Source of the DNA: Willaertia magna
Taxonomy: Eukaryota > Heterolobosea > Eutetramitea > Acrasida > Naegleriidae
Length of the DNA stretch: 46,882 nt
Reading direction: 5' to 3'
Assembly (NCBI GenBank): GCA_902984215.1
Contig: CADWAF010003865.1
Location: forward strand, 1-46,882
Shown here: positions 31,730 through 43,000 of the stretch, piece after piece
Layout of the letters: every line of letters begins with the position of its first letter
Position numbering within the stretch: position 1 is the stretch's first letter
Translations under genes and position numbers: made by a program
Notes under the pieces: model-generated
What the model saw: the letters and a program-made list of their open reading frames with translations, nothing else
What the model was told of the DNA's origin: nothing
Databases searched by the model: none

Positions 31730-34501
31730 ATGCCAATGTTTGATGATAAACGATACGGTGTTACAATAGCGGATCATTCAGATAGCTCTGGTAAACAAGT
31801 TGTTTTTATTCCCAAAGGAACTTTTATCCAAGTAATTAGGTAAGTGAAAAACAATCAGTGACATTAATTGAATGAATAAATAGAGAAAATAAAGATGAAA
31901 CTGTTAATGTGAAAGAATTAGTTAAAAGTCGTGGAGAAAGAAGATTTAAAGAATTTAATATACCAATGACTCACGTAAAATTTTTGAATATCAATGAACT
32001 ACCTCAAGAATTATATGAAACAGAAGAAGCAAAAAAGAAAAGACTAACAGTAACTAATATATTTTCAAAGTTGAGACAAAAAAAAGCTGTTATAGAGGAA
32101 GCTATACAGCAACAATTATCATCAACAACTCCTCGTTTAAGTGTCAGCGGTAGTGAAGAAAGAGATGAATTGTTAGATGACATATCTTTGCCGAACAATG
32201 TCGAATCATTTTCTCCTCTTTCTGAAAGTACTTTCCAACAATCTCACACCTACTCTACTACCAACACTCCAAGTACTTCTACAGCAACAACTCCCGAAAG
32301 TAATGGATTTTTAAATGATGTCTCTCCTAACTTTGATTTGGTGACAACACCAAGAAAACAAGGTGTCGCTTTGGATAAGGAAAGATTGGCCTCTTTAATA
32401 GCTACGTTTTATAGAAGAAAAAAATTTATCGACTTCGCTAAAAAGTCTCCAGAATTGAGAGACGCTAGATTGCGAAAGGAAGCCTTGTTTGAATTATATA
32501 CTACTGAAACATCTTATTATAATTCATTGAAAACATGTGAAAAGTTATTTATTGAACCATTAAAAAAGGAAGCTCAAACAAAGAAGAAACCTATATTAAA
32601 ATTACAAGAAATTGAAGATATGTTTGGAGAATTAGGTAATATTACAACTGCTAGTGGTATGCTTCTGGGAGATTTAAAGAAGGCTATTGATAAGTGGCCT
32701 AATGAACCTGTTTTAATTGGTAAACCTTTAAACTCATTCGCTCACTTCTTTAAGATGTATTCAAAATACATTAACTCTTTCGATAGCATTGCTGAGAAGG
32801 TAGAAGCTTTAGAGAAAAGTTCAAAACCTTTTGCTCAATTCTTACATAAGGTTTATGAGAACCCTGAAAATGGAGGATTTATTTTAACTGGTATGTATTA
32901 TTTCATTCAACAACCATTTCACTAATAATAATATAGCCTATTTGATTACACCTGTACAGCGAATTCCTCGTATTAAGTTATTATTACAAGAGATTATAAA
33001 GAGGAGTGATCCATCACATATAGATTATACATTGCTTAATAATTCTTTATCTATTGTTGATCAAGTAGCATTAAGTTTGAATGAATCTAAAAGAATGGCT
33101 GAAAATCAAAGTATTGTTATTGATTTATTTGAAAGAATTAAAAAGAGATTTGGTAATTTCTTACAAGCACATAGAAAATATGTTAAGAAGTTCACATTAG
33201 AGTTGGCATATGATTCTGTTGAAGATATGTTTGATTGTTTTATATTTACTGATATGTTATTACTTGTTCCAATTATTAATACAAATGGTATTGAAGAAAC
33301 TAATGTTGACATTTCAGATAAATGTGTACCTATTTACTTTGTATTCTCAAAGATGGAAGAAGAATGTGACAGTGATGTGTCTGTTGACATGACAACTGTA
33401 CTTAAAACCATTAGAAAAAGATTCATGTTTTCATTTAAAACAAAAGAAGAAAGAGATGATTTTAGGTGTGAGGTTAGAACAACTATGGAATCATTTGAAA
33501 AGAATTTAGAAACTAAAATGTGTGATGAACCTAACACATCTCAAATTGAAAAGAGAAGACTGAAAGCTTTGAAAGCAGCAAAAGATATTTTACCTGTATT
33601 AGAAATGTATACTAGACAAAAAGTAAATATGAATGAAAAGTTATTGAATCTTATGGAATCACTTTCTAAAGAAGAACAAGTCTTAGAATCTCAACTTGAG
33701 GTGGTAAAATCATTAAGAGAAGATTATAAAAAACAAAAGAAAGAGGTAGAAGTAGCTGAAGAGAAAGAAGGAAAGGTTTTGGAAGGTTATGAAGATAGTG
33801 TAAATAAGCTTGTGTCAGTTGACAGAGTTATCTGGCATATGTTAAGTCAAGACCCAGATACTTTTAGAGAGATTTTTGATGATCACCCAAGAATTTCTCA
33901 TGAAGCTGAATACCAAAAATTAGTAATAACTATTCCACCTCCTGAAACAATGGAAACTGAAAGTAGAACTAGAAGATTTACAGTTTTGAAAGAGGATGCA
34001 AATACAGAAAGAAATCGTGCTTCGTCTATTGTTACATCTGGTAATCCTTATATTCAAGAGGCTTATAGACAATACAGAAGGAAGGTTGCAGAATGTGTTA
34101 TTGAGAGAGATGTATCGACTGATGAATGTGAAATTATTAATCCACTTTACAAATATAAACCAAACAGACGCTGGTTTGTTATAGAACCTATTCCAAATCT
34201 TCCTTACAAGTATAGGAGTGATAGAGCTTACTATGAATACTTTTTACAAATAACTCAATCCCTTCAAGAAACAAAACCAATAGTTTTGCCCTATCCTGAA
34301 GAATACAATGATAGTGAACTTTATATCGATGACTGTTCATCTAATTTAAACCCAAAAGAAGAGGAAATATTACTTGGTCTTCCAGATAATAAGGATGAAC
34401 TGAAAATGATTATTATGAAACTAGAAACTGAAAAGAGAGAATTGGAACAAAAACTAAGAACTTTGCAAAGCGAAGACAAAAAGAGTGTAGAGCAAGCTTA
34501 A
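31730..34501 (+). CDS. RhoGEF with DH-PH domains, three exons
   Basis: Exons 31730-31839, 31884-32890 and 32937-34501 give 893 aa; the introns are 44 and 46 bp with GTAAGT and GTATGT donors and TAG acceptors. Splicing at 32890/32937 restores the DH signature TAYLITPVQRIPR, which confirms the model. Residues about 1-235 hold a folded N-terminus and a Ser/Thr-rich stretch. The DH domain spans about 236-425 (ALFELYTTETSYY, then CR3) and a PH-like domain about 430-570 (DCFIFTDMLLLVP, RFMFSFKTKEERDDF). A coiled coil follows (about 590-680, LESQLEVVKSLREDYKKQ) and a second short one ends the protein. It should activate a Rho/Rac-family GTPase in actin control. Stop TAA. Confidence 0.88.
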
Positions 34502-34523
34502 AAGCAATTTTGTAAATTAAATT

Positions 34524-35572
34524 TTATTGTTGTTGTTTATTTTCTTCTTCAACTCTTTTCTTAAAATCTTGAATTGTCAAAGCCAACCCTTCTTTTAAAG
34601 AAACCTTTGGTTCCCAATTAAGAATTTCTTTAGCCTTAGTAATTTCTGGTCTTCTTTGTTTTGGATCATCTTGTGGAAGTTCTTTAAATACAATTTGATT
34701 CTTTTCAGTTTCACCAATTTCTTTTCTAATAATTTGAGCCATCTCCAAAACAGAATGTTCATCTGGATTACCAATATTAATTGGACCTATTGATTTATCT
34801 TGATTCATTAAAGAATAAAGTCCAGCAATTTGATCACTAACATAACAAAAACTTCTTGTTTGTTCACCAGTTCCATAAACAGTAATTTCAATATCTTTCA
34901 ATGCTTGATAAACAAAATTACTAATAATACGTCCATCAGTTAAATTCATTCTTGGACCATAAGTATTAAAGATTCTAGCAACCCTTACTTCAGTTCCAAA
35001 TTGTCTATTAAAATCAAAACAAAGAGTTTCACCTGCTCTTTTACCTTCATCATAACATGATCTAGTACCTGTACAATTTACATTTCCCCAATAAGTTTCA
35101 ACTTGTGGACTAATAGAAGGATCTCCATAAACTTCACTTGTTGAAGTAACTAAAACTCTAGCTTTCCATTCATTTGCTAATTTTAATACATTATATGTTC
35201 CTTGAACACAAGTTAATAAAGTATGAATTGGATTAACTTGATAATGTGGTGGTGATGCTGGACAAGCCATATGATAAATTTGTTTAATATCTGTTAATTT
35301 AGTGATACGTTCATCTTGTAACATATCAATAACATCTGCTTTAATAAAATGTACATTTTTATTATCATTTAAATGTTTTAAATTTTCTAATGATCCTGTT
35401 TGTAAATTATCTACAATATAAATTTCATCTTGTCCATTACTCTTTTCTAAAAGACAATCAACCATATGACTACCTATTATTATTCATCAATCGGAATATT
35501 AATTGTCTAAGCTTATTGTCAATGTATTTACTAACCTAAAAAACCTGCTCCACCAGTAACTAAAATTTTCAT
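34524..35572 (-). CDS. UXS1: UDP-glucuronate decarboxylase (UXS-type SDR)
   Basis: Exon 1 (35536-35572) and exon 2 (34524-35473) give 328 aa; the 62-bp intron (GTTAGT to TAG) splits the glycine motif. Spliced, the N-terminus reads MKILVTGGAGFLGSHMVD, the NAD+-binding Rossmann motif. Next come ACPASPPHYQVNPI, the catalytic STSEVYGDP and RSCYDEGKRAGE (Tyr-x3-Lys), and RIFNTYGPRM, all typical of UXS rather than epimerases. It converts UDP-glucuronate to UDP-xylose. There is no membrane anchor, so the form is cytosolic. Without exon 1 the frame would begin inside the motif, so the intron matters for annotation. It is convergent with the RhoGEF gene, 22 bp apart. Stop TAA. Confidence 0.92.
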
Positions 35573-35658
35573 TTTTTTTTATTTTTTTTTAATTTTAATT
35601 TTGGATTGTCTTTGCAACATTTTTAAATACTATTGTAAAGATTAGAAGATTTAAAAAA

Positions 35659-36804
35659 ATGGAAATACTAGAACTGAGCTTGAGTTGGAATCGGGAAACT
35701 ATAAAATTTTCTACATTTACTTCTCTTTTAAATGATAAAGTTAAATTCTATAAAGGTGGTTGCTATCATATAATAATTGTCACTAGCCAAAATGACATTT
35801 TTGTTTACGGAAAGAACACTGATGGTCAAATTGGTTTAAATGAAGAAATTAAAGTAGAAGATTTTACTAAAGTTGATTTAAAGATAGGAAATATTAAAAA
35901 TGTAGAATGTGGATATTGTTATACAATGATTGTAAATGATTTAAATGAAATTTATTTCACCGGAACTTTAAACAATTTTAAAAGTAAACAGTTCATTAAA
36001 TTAGATTGCCCTCATTTAAAAATTAAAAGTATAAGATGTGGGAGAAATCATTTATTTATATTGACAAATAACAATATTATATATGGTTTGGGAAGTAATG
36101 ATCAGGGACAATTGGGGTTATGTAAAGAAATTAAATCTTGTGACAAGCTTAATATTATAACTAATTTAAAAGTAAAAGAGGTTAAATGTGGATTTGATCA
36201 TTCTGTTTTATTAGATTTTAATAGAGATTTGTATGTCACTGGTAAAGGTTGGGCCTTGGGCTTAAATATAACAGGAGAACAAGAAAATGTGTTTGAATTT
36301 ACAAAAGTGTCACTGCCGTTTGCTGTTATTAAAGTATTTGCAAGTTTAGACAGTACGTTTATTATTTCAGACAATAATGAATTATATGGAACGGGGAATA
36401 ATCAAATAGGACAACTTGGTTTAGGAGATAATTGTAATTTCAGATACACTTTTAACAAAATTAAACTCAAATGTGACAAAGACACTGAAATGATTGAATC
36501 ATATAATTTCCTTACTTATTTTAATTGTAATAACACTATTTGTTATAGCGGTTTACAAAAGAAAGTATTTATCAGATTATATTTTAAACTATTCGAAAAC
36601 AAATTTGTATATATTTTACCCTTAAAAAGTAAGAGATACGTCGCTATTAGTGATTATAAAATTAATGAAGTTGCAGAAGAAATTAATATTCTAGGCCTAC
36701 AATTATTACTAAAATTAAGAAACAATCAATTGGCAGATGTCAACCTAATTTGCCGTTTCTCAAATCTAACCAAAAGAAAAAGGGTTGACTACGAAGAGTT
36801 TTAA
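35659..36804 (+). CDS. RCC1-repeat protein ending at a BTB start
   Basis: A 381-aa, intronless RCC1-like beta-propeller. Blades are marked by DIFVYGKNTDGQIGLN, VECGYCYTMIVND, IRCGRNHLFILTNNN, IYGLGSNDQGQLGL, VKCGFDHSVLLD and LYGTGNNQIGQLGLGD. The last 40 residues (LLLKLRNNQLADVNLIC) resemble the linker and first strand of a BTB domain, then the protein stops in a basic tail. This is the second RCC1 protein in the window to end at this point. It is divergent from the UXS gene, 86 bp between starts. The family is known to be expanded in Naegleria. Stop TAA. Confidence 0.8.
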   Translation: MEILELSLSWNRETIKFSTFTSLLNDKVKFYKGGCYHIIIVTSQNDIFVYGKNTDGQIGLNEEIKVEDFTKVDLKIGNIKNVECGYCYTMIVNDLNEIYFTGTLNNFKSKQFIKLDCPHLKIKSIRCGRNHLFILTNNNIIYGLGSNDQGQLGLCKEIKSCDKLNIITNLKVKEVKCGFDHSVLLDFNRDLYVTGKGWALGLNITGEQENVFEFTKVSLPFAVIKVFASLDSTFIISDNNELYGTGNNQIGQLGLGDNCNFRYTFNKIKLKCDKDTEMIESYNFLTYFNCNNTICYSGLQKKVFIRLYFKLFENKFVYILPLKSKRYVAISDYKINEVAEEINILGLQLLLKLRNNQLADVNLICRFSNLTKRKRVDYEEF

Positions 36805-37945
36805 GTTTGTCCTTTAAAATATTTAACACTTCTGTAGAAAAATTTTTACAAGGAGCAAAACATGGCTACAAACAACGCAATCAATAAATTATCATTAACT
36901 ATATCAATCCCTTATCAACAGAGTGCTGCAAAAACACTTATCAACTGCTTATCAAAGAAAATACTGGCCCTGTGTCAATGACATGTTTTTCCTTGTTAAA
37001 ATACATTCTGTTGCTTGTAAAAAAATTTTTTTTTACTTGCTTATCAAAATACTTGTTACAAAGCATCTGTTTTCGAATTTTTTATTTGGAAATGTTTATT
37101 AATAAATAATTATGATAATTCCAAAATTGGAAATAACAATTTTTAAAATAAAAAATTTAAATAATTATTTTAATTACAAAATTAGAAACAACAATTTCTA
37201 AAAATAAACCAAAAAAGAAATTTCTTTAAAGCAATAAAAATTAACAATATAAAAACGGTCTTTTTAAATTTTTTTTTTATTTTTACAACACAAGCTTTTT
37301 ATTGTTTTAAAATTGAATTACAAAATTGACCATTCATTTTCAAAATATTTCCAACCTCTTTCTTTTAAATGTTTAAATTTAATTGAATTATTTAATAAAA
37401 ACTATTTAAGTTTTTTTCTTGTTCTTTATTAAAATTAAGTTTTTCCTTAATAGAAGTTAATTATAATAAATAAATAAATACTTACTTTAATATCATTAAA
37501 AGTGTATAAGCAAAATTTTTTTTTATATCACAATATATATAATCCTTCTGTACTTCATTTTAAAATTTTTTATATATTTTTATGCATTTATCTTGTTTTT
37601 CATTAAAAAAAAACATTTAATTTTGTCTAAAAAATATAAATTAATTCTTTTAATTATTTGAAGGATCTAAAAAAATAAAAATATATAAATATTAATAAAA
37701 CTTATTTTTTCTTAAACTACCAATTTTTTTTTCCAATAATTAAATTAAAATTTTTTTGTAAAATTAATTTATAAACATTTTTTATTTAATTATTGTTATT
37801 ACTATATATTGTAATTTATATCTACTAAAAAAAAAAAAAAATTATTCTTATAAAATAAATTGTAAAAACTTTTATTATTTAATTTTTTTAAAATATTATA
37901 GAATATGAAAACAATTCTTATGTAATAAAAAAGAGAGTATATAAA
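36805..37945. other. AT-rich spacer with a decayed coding fragment
   Basis: From 36805 to about 37100 the DNA is host-like but has no gene. From about 37250 it is very AT-rich. On the minus strand a broken coding remnant lies at about 37322-37560: an exon reading VQKDYIYCDIKKNFAYTLLM, a GTAAGT donor near 37487, then KLNFNKEQEKNLNSF and, after a shift in a T-run, FKHLKERGWKYFENEWSIL and TAA. A TAG inside it again sits at a Gln-like site in one frame. It is probably debris of another element. Confidence 0.4.
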
Positions 37946-37961
37946 ACTTAGCAGTTCCATA
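37946..37961 (+). repeat. Left terminal inverted repeat of the element
   Basis: ACTTAGCAGTTCCATA followed by GTTTTTTTACAGAAATTTGC. It is the exact inverse of 44502-44517 and identical to 46823-46838. At both outer ends the repeat is preceded by A residues. Confidence 0.8.
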
Positions 37962-38134
37962 GTTTTTTTACAGAAATTTGCAAAATCTGTATAAATTATA
38001 CTGTTAACTGTATAATTTATACTTTTTAAAAAAATGTTACTTATGTCCAAAATACTCTTTTAAAAAAAAATAAAAATTAATTTTGTCCCAAAAAGTGTAT
38101 AAATTTATACTTTTTTTATTAATGTTTGAACAAA

Positions 38135-39986
38135 TTATTTTTTGCTCAAATGGAAAACCTGTAATATTTGCTTAATCTTATATTCCTTGATTTTGTCCGT
38201 AAAGTACTTGTTATTATCTTCAATCCATTTATCAATTAATTCCTTTAAGTTTTGAGGCATGATTTTATTGACAGAGATTGCTTTCTTTACTTTATCATCA
38301 GTAACCAAAAATTGAGAAGACTTTTCGATACAAACTAACATTTAAAATTCATTTTCCTTTAGTTCTTCATATATCTGTTGTAGTTCTTCTTTAACACGAA
38401 CAACATTAGTATCATTTAGTATTAAATAGTATCTATTAGTTACATAAGAGGTACCAAAGGCATTGTGTAAATTATGAATAAAATTAATACTTTTAAATTC
38501 CTCACGTTTTTGTGCTAAAATATTAGGATTATTATTATTATTGCGTGATCTAAACAAATAATTAAAAGCCATTTCACCAATTTCTTCATTGAAACCACCA
38601 ATATTGTGTACCATATATTGCATAAGGCCACCATTATTCTCATTTCAGTAGTTAAAAAGTAGAGACTATAACAATTTAGCATGACTATACAAAGACTGCT
38701 TTGAAATAACGAAAATTATCAATAAAACGTCTCTACAGTCATCAAACAAAGCAAAATCATTAGTCTTAAGTGCAAAATAATAATTACGTAAGGTTAGAAT
38801 AAATAATTCGAAAAATAATCTAAAATTTCTATAATGTGTTTTAGTTTTAGGAGTAGCATTTTCTGTAGGTCTTAAAAATTGAAAATTACATTTATGATAA
38901 GTTAGCATTAAAATATTGAAAATTTGAACAAAATTATAAAAAGATTGTTTTTCTTTCTTAAATTTTTCTTGATCAAGAAAAGCAACTCTTATTAATATTA
39001 AAATATAGAGCTGTGCAAAAACCCTCCAAACACAAAGACAAACCATTTTGAAAACATGCCATGGACCATTCATTACATAAAGTTTATCTTTCCAATACTT
39101 AAAAGGTTAGTAATCAGAAACAGCTAATAAAATCTAAAATCAGTATAAATTTATACAAATTAAATTTAAAAAAGAGTATAAATTTATACAGTTTAAATTA
39201 ATAAAAAAAGTATAAATTTATACAGTTTGATTAAAAAAAAGTTTAAATTTATACAAATTTTATAGGATAAAAAAAGTATAAATTTAAACATTTTCAGTTA
39301 ATCAGTATAATTTTATACAAGTTAATGTAAAATATTTGAAAAAACTTACCTTGTAAATTCTTTTAAACAAATTGACATCAACTTTAAGAAAAATTATTTT
39401 TTCGTCTTTGCCGTATTCAATAATGTTGTTTACAATTTTAATTAAACCGTAATTAGATAAAAGTAAATATAGAAAGAATTCTACAAGTCTATAAATATCA
39501 ATAGCAAAAAACGGTTCCATTTTAATCCAGTCTGGTTTTAAAGGATTGTTAAAAGTATTTGAAAATGTAGCTTTTGATTTCGATATTTAAAGAAAACACT
39601 TTTTTAAGTATTTAATATATGCAAAATTTTCACATATCTTTTCAGTGAAAGTAGTATCCTCTGTAAGTAGGTTTTTTGTAAAGATTCTATTTAAAATAGA
39701 ATCTAAATCAATATTCTTTTCAAAAAAAGAATATGATAATGCAGCAATATGAACATTTTAGTTAGAAGTACAATTTTCATTCATCTTTTTATAAGTGAAA
39801 TCAACATTGTAGTTGTCCACATAATAAATTTTATTAAAATCTTTGCTCTTTTAATAGTCTTGTAGCTGTAAGCACAAGAAAGTTTGATAATTTTTAAGTT
39901 TGTGGTAATAAGTTGTTTTGGGCAAATTAAAATAATTAAAAAAAGTATAAATTTATACAGTTTTCAAATAAAAAAAAACATACCAT
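38135..39986 (-). CDS. Element transposase-like protein, needs UAR=Gln and UGA=Trp
   Basis: Exons on the minus strand: 39984-39986 (ATG alone), 39350-39865 and 38135-39133, giving 505 codons ending at TAA. Introns of 118 and 216 bp have GTATGT/GTAAGT donors and ACAG/TTTAG acceptors and keep frame. Six internal TAA/TAG sit at Gln-like sites (for example DY-stop-PFKYW, KLL-stop-SLLF) and one TGA at a Trp-like site (FNY-stop-NENNGG). In the standard code only fragments of 135 aa or less remain. The C-terminal half (LYVMNGPWHVFK, HYRNFRLFFELFIL, then NENNGGLMQYMVHNIGG and a Glu-rich helix) has the outline of KDZ/DUF6589-type transposase cores, but I cannot place catalytic acids. The alternative is a pseudogene with point stops. 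Confidence 0.55.
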
Positions 39987-40026
39987 AACTTATATGCTTG
40001 TATTAGACAATCTTTCTTTATTAAGA

Positions 40027-43000
40027 ATGATAAATAACTCTAATAAGAAGACCAAGACTCTAACTACTTCAAAAGTATCTTCAAGCAAATCTTTTAGTAC
40101 TACAAATACTTTACAACCTTAAGAAAAAGCGACATTACCAGTCTTTCCAACTAACCTTCGTAAACCACTTCCACTATTTACTTTTAACAATCCCATTAAA
40201 CCCACTATATCTACTTTACCTCCAGAAAGAAGCTACACAGATATAAAGCACAAAGAAGTGAAGGTAAGTTGTATAAATTTATACTTATTTTTAACATTTT
40301 CGAAACCAAATATTTGTAAAATTGCTTCATTGTTGTTTTTTATTTTTGTATTTTTCTGTATAATTTTATACTTCTTTTCTTGTTTCTATTTATTAAAAAC
40401 TGTATAAATTTATACTCTTTTTTCTTTATCTTTGCTTTAAAACTGTATAAATTTATACTCTTTTCTAATATTTTTTAAATTAAACTGTATAAATTTATAC
40501 TCTTTTAATCATTTTTAAATAAAATAAACTGTATAAATTTATACTCTTTTTAAAGGAGAGTTATGAAGATAAAAGTAACTTTTTCTGGTCCTTGCGTGTT
40601 GAAGGAGGTAAAAAGAAAATATTCCTCTATAATATGTCCAAAGATAAACAAGACAATCAAGAAGTTTCAGTAGACTTAAGTAAGCATTTCATTTTCATTT
40701 ATACAATTATTTATTTTAAACTTGTATAAATTTATATTTGTTTCAACAAAAATTATGTTTTAATTTTATTTTAAAGGCGTAATTCAATCATTTGACGATA
40801 TTAAACAATATACTTCATACAAAAGTAGTGTTTTATACTTTATATGTGAACAAAATAAAGTTTCTATTCTTCTAAGCCACTTCTTTTTAGGATATTATGA
40901 GTTAAACAGATTTAATAAAGACAAAACAAAGACTTTGGCCGTATTTAAAAGTAAGTTTTTAACATTTTTTTGATATTTTATTGATTAATATTTTTAATTA
41001 AAAGCCGTTTCAGAATTCGTTGACACAAAGTACAGTGCAAATTACACTTCGACAAAAAGTCTACATTCAATTACTTCAAATGGAGCTTCCAACAGGGCTA
41101 TGTTACTTTTTATTAATATTCTTCGTAAATTTGGTACTGTTGAACAAAGTAAAACTTTAACTGATTCGCTTTTAATAGAAGAAGAGTTAGTTTTATTTAC
41201 TCAAGAAACTGAAGAACTTCGTAGCTCAAATAATGTAACTCTTGAAAAATCAGTCCACAAAACAAAGTTCTTTCTTAGTAAGTATCTAAAAATTTTTTAT
41301 TTACAATTTTAAAGAAACTACAAAACAAAAAACTCTTACTCTATAATCTTCAACCAACGTAATGACTGTTGCTAAGCTTGTTACAGATGCTTCTCAAAGT
41401 TCTTTCAAAAAAAAGAAAAAGCAAACTCTAAAAAAAAAGCTATTCCAACTATAAATAAAGTTACAGTCAGCAGAATGCAAGAAATTATCAATAGATATGG
41501 TTTCGATAAAGTTGAGATTTTTGTTCATCTAGTTGAAGTTTTTAAAGAGAATGAAGATGTAAGAAATATACACCAAGACTATGTTGAGGAAATTTATAGT
41601 GTTTATATTAATGGTCAAAAAACTTTGGACGATATGCCTGGCGTTGTTTTAATTAGAGAAAAAACGATAAGTTTATATAAAATTATACAGTTTTTTTATA
41701 TTTTTTTAGAAAAATTAAACAAAATGTTTAGAAAGTACCACAAGCTAAAGAATGAGCATAACAACGATCTAAAACTTGATATTTTGGAAGAACTTTACAA
41801 CATGATTCTCTTTAAAGAAATCACAGTTTAGGTTCACTATGGTATTTACATTACAGTAACTAAAGCAGCTCTTTGAAATCATTTCTCAGATACAGAGAGA
41901 AAGAAATTTAAAACAATTAATGAATAAGTTCACTCATATGTAAGTAATTTATTATTTTAATATTTTAATTTTTTTAGTACATTGTTTATGATATTCCTCA
42001 AGAGGATCTACTCGATTTGGCATATTTATATAACAACAGTTTTAAAGCCAAATGATTTGATTTAGTAGAACAATTAATCATTGCTTGTAAAACAATTTTA
42101 TTGTTGATGCAATCAAATGAATACGAATGGGTCCCTGAAAATGCAAAAGAGGGTAAGTTTTTTTAAAAACATAGAGTATAAATTTATACACTTTTTTAAA
42201 TAATTTAGATGAAAAAGTAATTAAGATTCTATATGGCAAAAAGAAGGACTTGAAAATAAAATTACAGGTTTGCTGTAGTATTGATGTAGGTAAAGCAGTT
42301 CATCTTTCTAACATTGTTTGGTTTTTTAATCGCTACTAAGATATTATCATGAAGTTCTGTATTTCTAATCTAGAAACAGGTTCAGCAATTGTTAACTCTT
42401 TCTCTAAGTTTTTACAAGATGGTATTGAATCAAAGTTTGCAAAGCCTGATATTTACATTGTTTTGACTAAATACTTAATAAATAGTAAGTTTTTTTTTAA
42501 GACAGGAGTATAAATTTATACTTTTTTTATTTTTTAAATTTAATTAATTTATATAAATTTATACTTGTTTTAACAATCAGGACATACTATTTTTAAAAAT
42601 TATTGCTCCAAAATAAAGTGTAGATTAGAGGAATTTACTGCTATTTTTAAAACAGATTTAGCTACTAAGCGCAAAATAAAAACAAAAGAAGATATGACTT
42701 ATCACATTCCAAATTTTTACAGTAAATTAATGAGTGGATTTTATGACATTCAAATAAAATCCGATTTAAGGAGCAATTTGGAGGTTAGTTGTGTAAAGGA
42801 CTTTATTAATGAAATAATGGGTATTTAAGAAGCATCTTTAAGCTCAAATTCAGCAGTAGGTTTAGGCAAAACACTCGTCTTTAGTATTACTTAGACCTCA
42901 GTTTTATTTGAAACATTTTCTCTCAATATGTTTCCAAACATAAATGTTTCATTAATTAAGGGACAAAATAATGAATTTGTAAGAGTATTTGATAACAAAG

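Noticed and set aside
38135..39520. Four separate small minus-strand genes (38135-38341, 38342-38623, 38666-39073, 39302-39520)
   Set aside because: They are in one frame or joined by a phase-consistent intron and are separated only by TAA/TAG/TGA. They are better explained as one gene.
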